Shown piece after piece: positions 11,774-19,944 of a stretch of 64,000 nt of DNA. The notes under the pieces were generated by a model. It was not told the origin of the DNA, ran no database searches, and was given only the letters and a program-made list of their open reading frames with translations. This DNA is from JAJVID01 sp035714085 (GTDB lineage Bacteria > Acidobacteriota > Blastocatellia > RBC074), in NCBI GenBank assembly GCA_035714085.1, contig DASTMP010000008.1, forward strand, positions 1-64,000. The letters are read 5' to 3'. Made by a program: the position numbers and the translations under genes. Position 1 is the stretch's first letter. Each line of letters opens with the position of its first letter.

Positions 11774-14422
11774 ATGGTCATCCGCAAATACCGCAATCTC
11801 GTCGCATTGGCGGGCGGCTTCTACCTGTTCGCGTTTTTTTTCCTGCCCGGCGCGGGCGCCAGGCTTCCGCAGGAGGATCCGCGAGACCTCTCGCGCCAGG
11901 CTTACGCCGTGCTGAAGCAGAACTGCTTCGGTTGTCACGGCGCGGCGAAGATGTCAGGGCTTGATCTGCGGACGGCTGAATCGGCTCTAGCGGGCGGCGA
12001 CAACGGCAAGGTCATCGAGCCGTTCGACGCGGGCGCGAGCCGGCTCTACCAATTCGTCTCACATCAAGCGAAGCCGACGATGCCGCCGGGCAAGAAGCTA
12101 ACTGACGCCGCCGTCGAGACGCTGCGGCGATGGATCGAGGCCGGCGCTTCGTTCGACGGATTCGAGAGGGAGGCCGCTGCCGGCAAGGAAGACGAACCGG
12201 CTATACTCATCGAGCGTCCGATCACGCCGGAGGAGCGCGGTTTTTGGGCCTTCCAGCCGCCGCGCCGCGTCGCTCCTCCGCGCGTGTCATATCAGGGCTG
12301 GGGCGCCAATCCGATTGACGCTTTCCTTTTGGCGAAGATGAAGGACAGAGGCATCAAACCTTCGCCACGAGCGGATCGCCGCACGCTCATCCGCCGCGCC
12401 TATCTCGACCTGACGGGATTGCCGCCAACTCCGGAAGAGATCGCCGCCTTCGTCAAAGACTCCCGGCCGAGAGCCTGGGAACGATTGATCGATCGATTGC
12501 TCGCCAGTCCGCAATATGGCGAGCGATGGGCGCGCCACTGGCTCGATCTGGTTCGCTACGCCGATTCGGGCGGTTTCGAGTTCGACGTGGATCGGCCCGA
12601 CGCGTGGCGCTACCGCGACTACGTGGTCAAGGCGTTCAACGACGATAAGCCTTACGACCAGTTCATCCGCGAACAACTCGCCGGCGACGAATACGCGCCC
12701 GAATCACAAGAAGCGATGATTGCGACGGGCTTCCTGCGGCTCGGTCCTGAAGGAGGAGGCGGAGGCGAACGCGGGAGGCAGGACGCGCTGGACGATCTGA
12801 TCACGACAACCTCGTTGACGTTCATGGGATTGACAGTCAACTGCGCCCGCTGTCACGACCACAAGTTCGATCCCATCCCGCAGAAAGATTTCTACCGTAT
12901 GCAGGCCGTCTTCGCGCCCCTCAGACCGGTCAGCTATCCGCTGGTCGGGGCCGACGTAGTGGCCGCGCACAAGGCCGAGACGCTGCGCATCGAAGGATTG
13001 CAGCGCCCGCTCAAGAAAGCCAAAGATGAGCTTGAAGCGCCATACCTGAAAACGCTGGTCGAAGAGGCCATCAACCGTTTGCCCGAATACATGCAGATCG
13101 CCTGGCGCACGCCGCCTGAGAAGCGCACGCCGGGCCAGCGGCTCAACGTCCAGCAGATCAAGAAGACCCTGGAAGACGATTCGCTCTCGCAGAAGTTGAC
13201 CGAGAAAGACATCGTGGCTCGCCTGTCCGCCGACGACAAACGCAAGCATCAGGAACTGGTCGAACAGATCAGGGCGCTCGATCAACAGAAACCCAGACCC
13301 TATCCGACAGCGCGCGCCGTCGGCGAATCCGGCTCGAAGCCCGGCCCCACCTATTTCCTGCAACGCGGCGCGCCCGACGCCAAAGGCCCCGTCGTGACGC
13401 CGGGAACGCTGTCTGTGATCAATGAGACTGATTACGAGTTTCCCGTTCCGCCGCCGAACGCTAAATCGAGCTACCGGCGACGCGGATTGGCCGAATGGCT
13501 GATATCGCGTCAAAACCCGCTTACGGCGCGCGTGATGGTCAACCGCATCTGGCAGCATCATTTCGGCGAAGGCATCGTGCGCACGCCTAGCAACTTCGGC
13601 AAGCTTGGCGAGCCGCCCACGCATCCCGAATTGCTTGATTGGCTGGCGGTGGAGTTTATGAGCGGGGGAGCGGGGGAGCGGGGGAGCGAGGGAGCGGCAG
13701 ACATGGCGACGTGGCGACGTGGCGACGTGGCGAAAGACAATCCGCAATCGCAAGGTTGGAGCGTCAAGCGGATGCATCGCCTGATAATGACTTCGCAGGC
13801 TTATCAGATGGCCAGCGACGATGTCGCCGGGAACGTGGCCATCGACCCTGAAAACAGGCTGCTCTGGCGCATGCCACGCATGCGGTTGGAAGCCGAAATC
13901 ATCCGCGACCAGATACTGGACGTGGCCGGCAATCTGGATCGCACGCTGGGAGGGCCGTGCGTCTATCCGTACATCGATCCGAAGCTCTTCCAATCGAGCA
14001 CCAAGCGGACGTGGCCGGGCAAGCCGGATGACGATCCTTCGACGTGGCGGCGCAGTCTCTACGTCTATTCAAAGCGCAGCATTCGATACCCGCTCTTCGA
14101 GACCTTCGATCAACCGAACCTGATCAACTCGTGCGATCGCCGCAACCGCTCGACCATCGCGCCTCAGGCTCTGCTGCTGATGAACAACAACTTCGTTCTG
14201 ACGGAGGCCAACTATTTCGCCGAACGTTTGCGGCGCGAGGCGGGCGACGACGCGCTGGCGCAGGTGGAGCGGGCTTACCGGTTGGCGCTGGGGCGCGCGC
14301 CAACGGCGTTTGAGCGGGCGAAGACGGTGGAATTCATCCGAAGCGATCCGAACGGGCCGGATGGGTTAGTTGAGTTTTGCCATGCGCTGTTCAACCTCAA
14401 TGAATTTGTTTACCGGCAATGA
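11774..14422 (+). CDS. DUF1549/DUF1553 exported cytochrome-c-like protein (PSD1 type)
   Basis: Large exported protein (882 aa) of the planctomycete-cytochrome C class. It has a signal peptide (ALAGGFYLFAFFFLPGAGA), then a heme-binding CFGCH near residue 53, a DUF1549 region (LIDRLLASPQYGERWARHWL) with a second CARCH motif near 358, and a C-terminal DUF1553 region (MVNRIWQHHFGEGIV, FDQPNLINSCDRRNRST). The family is usually paired with a DUF1501 protein, as here (15714). Its role is not established; redox-linked polymer degradation is often proposed. ATG 11774 is chosen over an upstream TTG at 11714 because it sits directly before the signal peptide. Residues about 630-654 are encoded by tandem repeats absent from the usual family pattern. 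Confidence 0.88.
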   Translation: MVIRKYRNLVALAGGFYLFAFFFLPGAGARLPQEDPRDLSRQAYAVLKQNCFGCHGAAKMSGLDLRTAESALAGGDNGKVIEPFDAGASRLYQFVSHQAKPTMPPGKKLTDAAVETLRRWIEAGASFDGFEREAAAGKEDEPAILIERPITPEERGFWAFQPPRRVAPPRVSYQGWGANPIDAFLLAKMKDRGIKPSPRADRRTLIRRAYLDLTGLPPTPEEIAAFVKDSRPRAWERLIDRLLASPQYGERWARHWLDLVRYADSGGFEFDVDRPDAWRYRDYVVKAFNDDKPYDQFIREQLAGDEYAPESQEAMIATGFLRLGPEGGGGGERGRQDALDDLITTTSLTFMGLTVNCARCHDHKFDPIPQKDFYRMQAVFAPLRPVSYPLVGADVVAAHKAETLRIEGLQRPLKKAKDELEAPYLKTLVEEAINRLPEYMQIAWRTPPEKRTPGQRLNVQQIKKTLEDDSLSQKLTEKDIVARLSADDKRKHQELVEQIRALDQQKPRPYPTARAVGESGSKPGPTYFLQRGAPDAKGPVVTPGTLSVINETDYEFPVPPPNAKSSYRRRGLAEWLISRQNPLTARVMVNRIWQHHFGEGIVRTPSNFGKLGEPPTHPELLDWLAVEFMSGGAGERGSEGAADMATWRRGDVAKDNPQSQGWSVKRMHRLIMTSQAYQMASDDVAGNVAIDPENRLLWRMPRMRLEAEIIRDQILDVAGNLDRTLGGPCVYPYIDPKLFQSSTKRTWPGKPDDDPSTWRRSLYVYSKRSIRYPLFETFDQPNLINSCDRRNRSTIAPQALLLMNNNFVLTEANYFAERLRREAGDDALAQVERAYRLALGRAPTAFERAKTVEFIRSDPNGPDGLVEFCHALFNLNEFVYRQ
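13661..13733. repeat. In-frame tandem repeats inside the DUF1553 gene
   Basis: Two short tandem arrays follow one another: units of GGGGGAGC (13661-13698) and of GTGGCGAC (about 13703-13733). They keep the reading frame and encode a Gly/Glu/Arg-rich stretch followed by ATWRRGDVA. Such purine-rich units resemble those in the spacer at 44658-44812, suggesting that a spacer-type repeat arose inside a coding region. Confidence 0.75.
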
Positions 14423-14445
14423 ATCCATAAGCTGAGGAGGACAGT

Positions 14446-15717
14446 ATGAAAAGCCCGAGATATAATTTACGTTTTTGTCTTCGCTTGCTGCTGTGCGGGC
14501 TCAGCTTGGCGGTGGCTAACCTCGCGTTGCTGACCTTGAATATCAACGCTCAGTCTGCGGAAACAAAGCCCGTAGTGGCTGACACTGCAGAACCAACGTT
14601 GATTGAGGGCGCTGATGGAGTCGAAATGGATGCGTTGACCGATGAGGAATACCAGCAGAGAGTGGCGCCGCTGTTGCAAATGCCGAATTTTGTGGGGATC
14701 AAGCAGAAGCCCTCCAATCTCAGTCCGCAGGCGCGCTTTGGTTTCAATCTGAGGATTGAGGCTGGCCCTCGCACACTGAGCTGGATTTTGGATGGCGACG
14801 AGAAAAGCGGCTATCTGCTCTATGCGGACCTGAATGCGAATGGCGATCTGAGTGACGACGCGCCGCTACGTTTCGAGCGGAAGGACGGCCAACACTCGGT
14901 CTTGTTTAATAAGACGGCCCGTGACGAGAAGGGCCAGCAAAGTTATCCCGTCATGCTTAAGCTGGTCGTCAGTGAGTCTACCCTGCCTGGCGCCGCGCTG
15001 CCCAAACTTGCTTTGCGAAGCTACCATTGGACAATGCGGCGTGGCGTAATCCAGGTAGGCCAACAGGCGCTCAATTTTGGTCTGCTTGGTGGGATTGGCA
15101 TTTACAACGCCGTAGTTTTCGATCTGAACAATGACGGCCGGCTCGACTGGGACATTCACGGATCGAAAGAGACCTATCGAGCTTTGGAGAAACAAGAGCG
15201 CCATATAAATTTGGGTGAGACGAGCTATGCCATTGAAATTGATCGCTACGGACGTAGCCTGAGGCTCAAACCGCTGGCTGAAAAATTGCCGGCGCGCGTC
15301 TTTCTCTCCGCCAATGATCTGGCCACGGACTTCTCCTTTACCGACCTGGATGGCAAATCACACCGACTGTCCGATTATCGGGGCAAAGTCGTGCTCCTGG
15401 ATTTCTGGTTTATCGGTTGTGGTCCCTGTCAGGCAGCCATACCTGAGCTCATGGAGCTCTACGAGCAATATCACTCCAAGGGCTTGGAGATCATTGGCAT
15501 CAACTGCGCAGATACAAAAGAAGCGCTGCAAAAGTTCCTGGCCGAGAAGAGGATGAACTGGCCGCAGACGATTGAGGGAAACTCCGATGGGCCAATTCAG
15601 AAGCTATATCAGTTCTACGCCGCGCCCACTTACTTCCTGATTGATAGAGACGGCAAGATCAGCGTCCGAAAGTCGGGCGGGATGAACTTCCGCGCAGAGT
15701 TGGAAAAGCTTTTATGA
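14446..15717 (+). CDS. TlpA-like thioredoxin-fold protein with large N-terminal domain
   Basis: Exported or membrane-anchored thiol-disulfide protein (423 aa). A signal segment (LLLCGLSLAVANLALLTL) is followed by about 260 residues with two Asp-rich loops resembling calcium-binding sites (DLNANGDLSDD, DLNNDGRLDWD). The C-terminal redoxin domain (about 285-423) has the active site GCGPC in 'FWFIGCGPCQ' near residue 325, and the cis-Pro region APTYFLIDRDGK. The N-terminal region is not assigned to a family. A strong AGGAGG lies before ATG 14446. Its stop overlaps the next ATG by 4 nt, so it is co-translated with the DUF1501 gene and probably co-transcribed with the DUF1553 cytochrome gene 23 bp upstream, giving a three-gene redox-related operon. 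Confidence 0.86.
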   Translation: MKSPRYNLRFCLRLLLCGLSLAVANLALLTLNINAQSAETKPVVADTAEPTLIEGADGVEMDALTDEEYQQRVAPLLQMPNFVGIKQKPSNLSPQARFGFNLRIEAGPRTLSWILDGDEKSGYLLYADLNANGDLSDDAPLRFERKDGQHSVLFNKTARDEKGQQSYPVMLKLVVSESTLPGAALPKLALRSYHWTMRRGVIQVGQQALNFGLLGGIGIYNAVVFDLNNDGRLDWDIHGSKETYRALEKQERHINLGETSYAIEIDRYGRSLRLKPLAEKLPARVFLSANDLATDFSFTDLDGKSHRLSDYRGKVVLLDFWFIGCGPCQAAIPELMELYEQYHSKGLEIIGINCADTKEALQKFLAEKRMNWPQTIEGNSDGPIQKLYQFYAAPTYFLIDRDGKISVRKSGGMNFRAELEKLL

Positions 15718-17126
15718 ATCCATTTTACTGTTCACGAAGAGAGCTACTATCCAAACTGGGCGGCGGCGTCGCGGGCGTAGCGTTCGCCGACCTGCTCAAC
15801 CGCAACGGGCTTCTGGCGCAATCCAGATCGCCGCTCGCCCCAAAACCGCCGCACTTTCCCGTCAAAGCGAAAGCGGTGATCTCGATTTTCTGCTACGGCG
15901 GCGTCAGCCATGTCGACACCTTCGACCCGAAGCCTTTGCTGTTCGCACGGCAGGGCGAGCAGATGACGGGCGTGGGCGAAGTGCGCCCGACGATGGGGAC
16001 GCCCGGCGGCCTGATGCCTTCGCCGTGGACGTTTCGCAAGCGCGGCCAATGCGGGATGGAGATTTCCGAGCTGTTTCCTCAGGTAGCCGAACACGCCGAT
16101 GATCTGGCCCTGATCCGTTCGATGTACGCTCAGAGCTCGGCGCACGGCCCGGCGATCTTTCAGATGTGCACGGGCAGCATACTCGCGGGCCATCCCAGCG
16201 TCGGCAGTTGGGTCACCTACGGTCTGGGCAGCGAAAACGAGAACCTGCCGGGATTCATCGTCTTCACTGACTATCGCGGCGGGCCGATCAACGGCGCGCC
16301 GAACTGGGGCAATGGCTATATGCCTGCGGCTTATCAGGGCACGCCGTTCCGCGACAGCGGCGATCCGATTGTCGATCTGCATCCTCCTGTCAGCCGCACG
16401 CCGGAGCGACAGCAGAAGTGGCTGCGGTTATTGCGCGAGCTGAATGAAAAACATCTGGATCATAACCCGGCGGACAGCGAGCTTTCGGCGCGCATTTATT
16501 CCTACGAATTGGCATTCCGCATGCAAACCCATGCCAGCGACGCGATTGACATCAGCAAAGAGTCGGCGGCGACGCTGAAACTTTACGGCGTGGGCGAGAA
16601 GCCTACCGATTACTTCGGCAGACAGGCTCTGATGGCGAGGCGATTGGTCGAACGCGGCGTGCGCTTCGTGCAGATATTTTCCGGCGGCGGCAATTTCGAA
16701 CCGAGCTGGGACGCGCATTGGGATTTGAAGGGCAATCACGAGTCGCATTGCGCCGAGACCGATAAGCCTATCGCCGGGCTGATCAAAGACCTCAAGGGCC
16801 GAGGCCTCTTCGATTCGACCCTGATCATCTGGCATGGCGAATTCGGACGCCTGCCGATCTCGGAGCGCATGGACGGGCGCGACCACAATGGAAATGGCTT
16901 CAGCGTCTGGCTGGCCGGCGGCGGGATCAAAGGAGGAACCGTCGTGGGCGCGACGGACGAGTACGGATACCGCGCGGTCGAAAACAGGAAGTCAATCTAT
17001 GAATTGCACGCGACCATTTTGCGCCTGCTCGGACTCGATTACGAGAAACTGACCTACCGCTTCAACGGACGCGATATGCGACTGACAGATGTCCACGGGC
17101 GCGTGATCGACGAGGTTCTGGCTTAA
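15714..17126 (+). CDS. DUF1501 protein with twin-arginine leader
   Basis: A 470-aa protein of the DUF1501 family, distantly related to sulfatases and alkaline phosphatases. The N-terminus has a Tat-like motif, SRRELLSKLGGGVAGVAF, predicting export in a folded state. Conserved-looking elements include 'FCYGGVSHVDTFDPKP' near the start of the mature part, 'RSMYAQSSAHGPA', 'WHGEFGRLP' and 'GRDHNGNGFSVWLAGGG', containing potential metal ligands. ATG 15714 overlaps the previous stop (ATGA). DUF1501 and DUF1553 proteins are typically encoded together, so a common complex or pathway is likely; the substrate is unknown. A terminator-like palindrome follows the stop. Confidence 0.88.
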   Translation: MNPFYCSRRELLSKLGGGVAGVAFADLLNRNGLLAQSRSPLAPKPPHFPVKAKAVISIFCYGGVSHVDTFDPKPLLFARQGEQMTGVGEVRPTMGTPGGLMPSPWTFRKRGQCGMEISELFPQVAEHADDLALIRSMYAQSSAHGPAIFQMCTGSILAGHPSVGSWVTYGLGSENENLPGFIVFTDYRGGPINGAPNWGNGYMPAAYQGTPFRDSGDPIVDLHPPVSRTPERQQKWLRLLRELNEKHLDHNPADSELSARIYSYELAFRMQTHASDAIDISKESAATLKLYGVGEKPTDYFGRQALMARRLVERGVRFVQIFSGGGNFEPSWDAHWDLKGNHESHCAETDKPIAGLIKDLKGRGLFDSTLIIWHGEFGRLPISERMDGRDHNGNGFSVWLAGGGIKGGTVVGATDEYGYRAVENRKSIYELHATILRLLGLDYEKLTYRFNGRDMRLTDVHGRVIDEVLA

Positions 17127-17133
17127 GTGTTAC

Positions 17134-17186
17134 GGCGCCGGTAGAGACGCAAAATTTTGCATCTCTACCGGCGCCGCGCCGTTTTT
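17134..17186 (+). terminator. Terminator-like palindrome between convergent genes
   Basis: Arms 17134-17154 and 17155-17175 form a loop-free palindrome with one mismatch (GGCGCCGGTAGAGACGC outward from an AAAATTTT centre). TTTTT follows at 17182-17186. It lies between the stop of the DUF1501 operon and the stop of the minus-strand kinase, so it may serve both strands. The GTAGAGACGC core has the look of a dispersed repeat. Confidence 0.7.
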
Positions 17187-17187
17187 A

Positions 17188-19692
17188 TCAGCGCGTCAAT
17201 CCCATTCCTTTCAGGATATTGTTGAATCGCGGGTCCAGGCGCAGCGGATCGAAGCGCGCATCGGCCCTGATCCAGACCAGGCGCTCCGCGCGCTCGTTGT
17301 AGGCTTTCTCGAGCAGTTCGATCGCGCGGTCATTATCGCCCAGGCCGATGTGGACCAGCGCGAGATGGAACGGGGAGACCCGCCGCTGCCCCTGCGACCG
17401 CTGCAATTCGTCGAGCACATGCAATGCGTCCTCGCGCTTGCCCGATTTGGCGTAAGCGTATCCGAGTTCGGCTTTGATCAGCGTGCTTTCGGGCGAGCGT
17501 TGAAGGGCTCTTTGAAACTCGGGGACGGAATCGTTGTATTTGCCTTGCAGATCGTAGCCCAGCGCCAGGTAACGCCTCGCCGGTAAGAAGCCTGGGTCGA
17601 GTTTGAGCGCCTGCCTGGCTTCCCGGACAGTGGCTTCGGCGTTGCGAGAGAGGTAGTTGATCCAACTGGGATGCGCGGCGATGGAGAGAGAGAAAGGATC
17701 GGTGTCGCGCGCCAATTTCACCTCCGCGAGCGCATCGTCGGTTCGACCGGTTGCGGCGAGCAGGCTGGAGTACCACTGTCGGGCCGAGCTGTAATTGGGC
17801 TTCAAATCGATGGCGGTCCTGTATTCGCGTCCGGCGTCAACCCAGTTCCATTCCCACATAAAGTAGATGAAAGCCCTGGCCGTATGGGCTTCGGCCAGGT
17901 CCCCGTCGAGCTCTAGCGCCTTCTCGGCGGCCTCTTTCGCCTTTGGGAAAGCCTCGTTTGGCGGAAGCACGCTGTAATTGACCAGCATGTTGTAGCAATC
18001 GGCCAATCCTGCGTAAGCCTCCGCGTAGTTTGGGTCGACCTGGATCGCCTGTTTGAGGAGTTCGACGCCCTCCAGAATGCTGTCGGGGGTGCGTTTGTTC
18101 CAGGCGTTGCGGCCTTTCCGATAAAGCTGCTGCGCTTCGAGACGGCGCTTCTCCTGGCCGCTCAGTTTCAGGCGCAGGTTGTCGGACACGTCGCTGGCGA
18201 TCTCCTGCTGGATCAGGAGCAGGTCGGAGATTTTGCGGTTGTACTGATACCCCCACAGGACGCGGTTGTCGCGCGCGTCGACCAACTGGACGATAACCTG
18301 CACGGCGTCGCCGCGCCGGATTATTCGCCCGGACAGTACGGCGTGGACGTCCAGTCCGTTCGCCACCTCCCGCGGGTCGACCTCGCGGCCTTTGTAAATC
18401 AGCACGGCGCCGCGCGGTTTGACGTCAAGGTTCGGCAGTTGCGAGAGGTCGTTGATGATACTGTCGGTGATCGCGTCGCCGAGCATCGCGGTGTCAGGCC
18501 CGGTCTGTGATTCGTCATTCTGAGTGACGAACGGCAGAACGGCGATTGATTCGATCGGGTGATGGCGGTTGGGGACGAACGTCAACGTCGCGATGACGAG
18601 CAGCGCCAATGCGATGAGCGAGAGCAGGAAGCCGCGCTTGTGGCTTTTGATCTCACTGACGATATATTCCGCGCTCGAAATCGCGCGAATGACCATCGGC
18701 TCGATCGATGACGCGGTTGAGGGAGCTACCGCGATTCTCGACCCGCTGGAAGTCTCGGCGTTTGTTGAGTAACTCTGCGTCGTTGTGGCTTCCAACTCGC
18801 GTTTGAGGCTCTTCAGGTCGATCAGCAGATCCTTGACCGTTTGGTAGCGCTCTTCGCGATCCTTGCGCATGGCCTTGGCGACGATGCGCTGCAATTCGAC
18901 CGGCGCGCCGTAAGAGAACGAGGTCAGAGGTCGAGGGTCGCGGTCGAGCACCTGCGTCATCACGTCAATCGGCGTGGGACCGTCGAAGGGCGCGCGCCCC
19001 GCGACCATTTCGTAGAGCACCACGCCCAGGCTGAAGATGTCGGCGCGCGCGTCCACCCGCCAACCGCGCGCCTGTTCAGGCGCCATATAAGTCGCCGTGC
19101 CCATGACCGTCCCCGGGTCAGTTTGGAGTGGAGAAAATGAAGAGGGGGGGAATGGGGAATTCAAGGTCTCCCCGTCTCCTTGTCTCCTTGTCTCCTTGTC
19201 TCCTTGTCCTTCCTCGGTCAGCTTCGCCAATCCGAAATCGAGCACCTTGACGATGCCGTCGCGGCGCAGCATGACGTTTTCGGGTTTGATGTCCCGATGA
19301 ACGATTCCGGCCTCGTGCGCCGCCGAGAGCGCCGAGGCGACTTGAATGGCGACGTCGAGCGCGGCGATCAGCGGCATCTTCCCTTCGGTCAGAATCTTTC
19401 GCAGCGTCAACCCTTCAATGAATTCCGTGGCGATGAAATGCGTCGAGCCATAATCGCTGATCTCGTATATGGTGATGATGTTCGGGTGGTTGAGCGCGCT
19501 GGCCGCCCTGGCCTCCTGCTCGAACCTGAGCAAACGCTGATCGTCCTTCGTTCGTTCGTCGAGCAGCAGTTTGAGCGCGACCTTTCGTTCGAGCCGCATG
19601 TCGCGGGCCAGATAAACTTCCCCCATCCCGCCGGCGCCCAGCGGCGAAATGATCTCGTAACGGTCGAATCTTGTTCCAGCGACTACAGCCAT
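17188..19692 (-). CDS. Membrane Pkn2-type Ser/Thr kinase with TPR tail
   Basis: Signalling kinase (834 aa). The kinase domain (about 10-290) has a Gly loop (LGAGGMGEVY), VALK, HRDIKPEN, DFGLAKL and APEQ. Between DFG and APE is an unusual insert of about 24 residues (EGQGDKETRRQGDGETLNS), encoded by tandem GGAGACAA repeats. After a linker, a single transmembrane helix (about 345-368, FLLSLIALALLVIATLTFV) leads to an extracytoplasmic FlgO/TolB-like domain (SIAVLPFVTQ, VHAVLSGRIIRRGD) and C-terminal TPR repeats. ATG 19692 (MAVVAGTRFDRY) is preferred over an in-frame TTG at 19704. A paralogue lies immediately upstream on the same strand. Confidence 0.92.
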   Translation of the reverse strand: MAVVAGTRFDRYEIISPLGAGGMGEVYLARDMRLERKVALKLLLDERTKDDQRLLRFEQEARAASALNHPNIITIYEISDYGSTHFIATEFIEGLTLRKILTEGKMPLIAALDVAIQVASALSAAHEAGIVHRDIKPENVMLRRDGIVKVLDFGLAKLTEEGQGDKETRRQGDGETLNSPFPPSSFSPLQTDPGTVMGTATYMAPEQARGWRVDARADIFSLGVVLYEMVAGRAPFDGPTPIDVMTQVLDRDPRPLTSFSYGAPVELQRIVAKAMRKDREERYQTVKDLLIDLKSLKRELEATTTQSYSTNAETSSGSRIAVAPSTASSIEPMVIRAISSAEYIVSEIKSHKRGFLLSLIALALLVIATLTFVPNRHHPIESIAVLPFVTQNDESQTGPDTAMLGDAITDSIINDLSQLPNLDVKPRGAVLIYKGREVDPREVANGLDVHAVLSGRIIRRGDAVQVIVQLVDARDNRVLWGYQYNRKISDLLLIQQEIASDVSDNLRLKLSGQEKRRLEAQQLYRKGRNAWNKRTPDSILEGVELLKQAIQVDPNYAEAYAGLADCYNMLVNYSVLPPNEAFPKAKEAAEKALELDGDLAEAHTARAFIYFMWEWNWVDAGREYRTAIDLKPNYSSARQWYSSLLAATGRTDDALAEVKLARDTDPFSLSIAAHPSWINYLSRNAEATVREARQALKLDPGFLPARRYLALGYDLQGKYNDSVPEFQRALQRSPESTLIKAELGYAYAKSGKREDALHVLDELQRSQGQRRVSPFHLALVHIGLGDNDRAIELLEKAYNERAERLVWIRADARFDPLRLDPRFNNILKGMGLTR
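19141..19208. repeat. Tandem TCTCCTTG repeats inside the kinase activation segment
   Basis: On the plus strand four near-perfect copies of a 9-10 nt unit (GTCTCCTT) precede GTCCTTCC, preceded by a G-rich run. They read in frame as part of the kinase. The same TCTCCTTGTC motif occurs in the spacer at about 44757-44803. The paralogous kinase at 19945 lacks it. Confidence 0.8.
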
Positions 19693-19740
19693 CTTGGGAA
19701 TCAAAGGGACGTGGATATTTTATAGCATTTTAGAGAAAGT

Positions 19741-19851
19741 ATTGCAGCCGCGAATGAACACCAATGGCCAAGAATGGAGGCGAACCTTTTTCTCGTTCTC
19801 CACCCTGCTTGCCGCCCTTCGTTAATATTCGACTTCATTCGCGGCTGCAAT
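19741..19851. repeat. Inverted repeat between the two kinase genes
   Basis: Arms 19741-19757 (ATTGCAGCCGCGAATGA) and 19835-19851 are perfect 17-bp complements, with further partial complementarity inside. The spacer 19693-19944 separates two co-directional kinase genes and has no credible gene. It may fold in the RNA as an intercistronic hairpin. Confidence 0.8.
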
Positions 19852-19944
19852 ATTGTCCCTTGGAACTTATAGAACGATGAAAACCACGGGACATGCGTAA
19901 AAATTTTACCACAGGTCCTGACGGGCGCCGCGTGGCGGAACTGA

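Noticed and set aside
12704..13993. 429-codon minus-strand ORF opposite the DUF1553 gene
   Set aside because: The sense frame has heme motifs and family signatures; this one has none.
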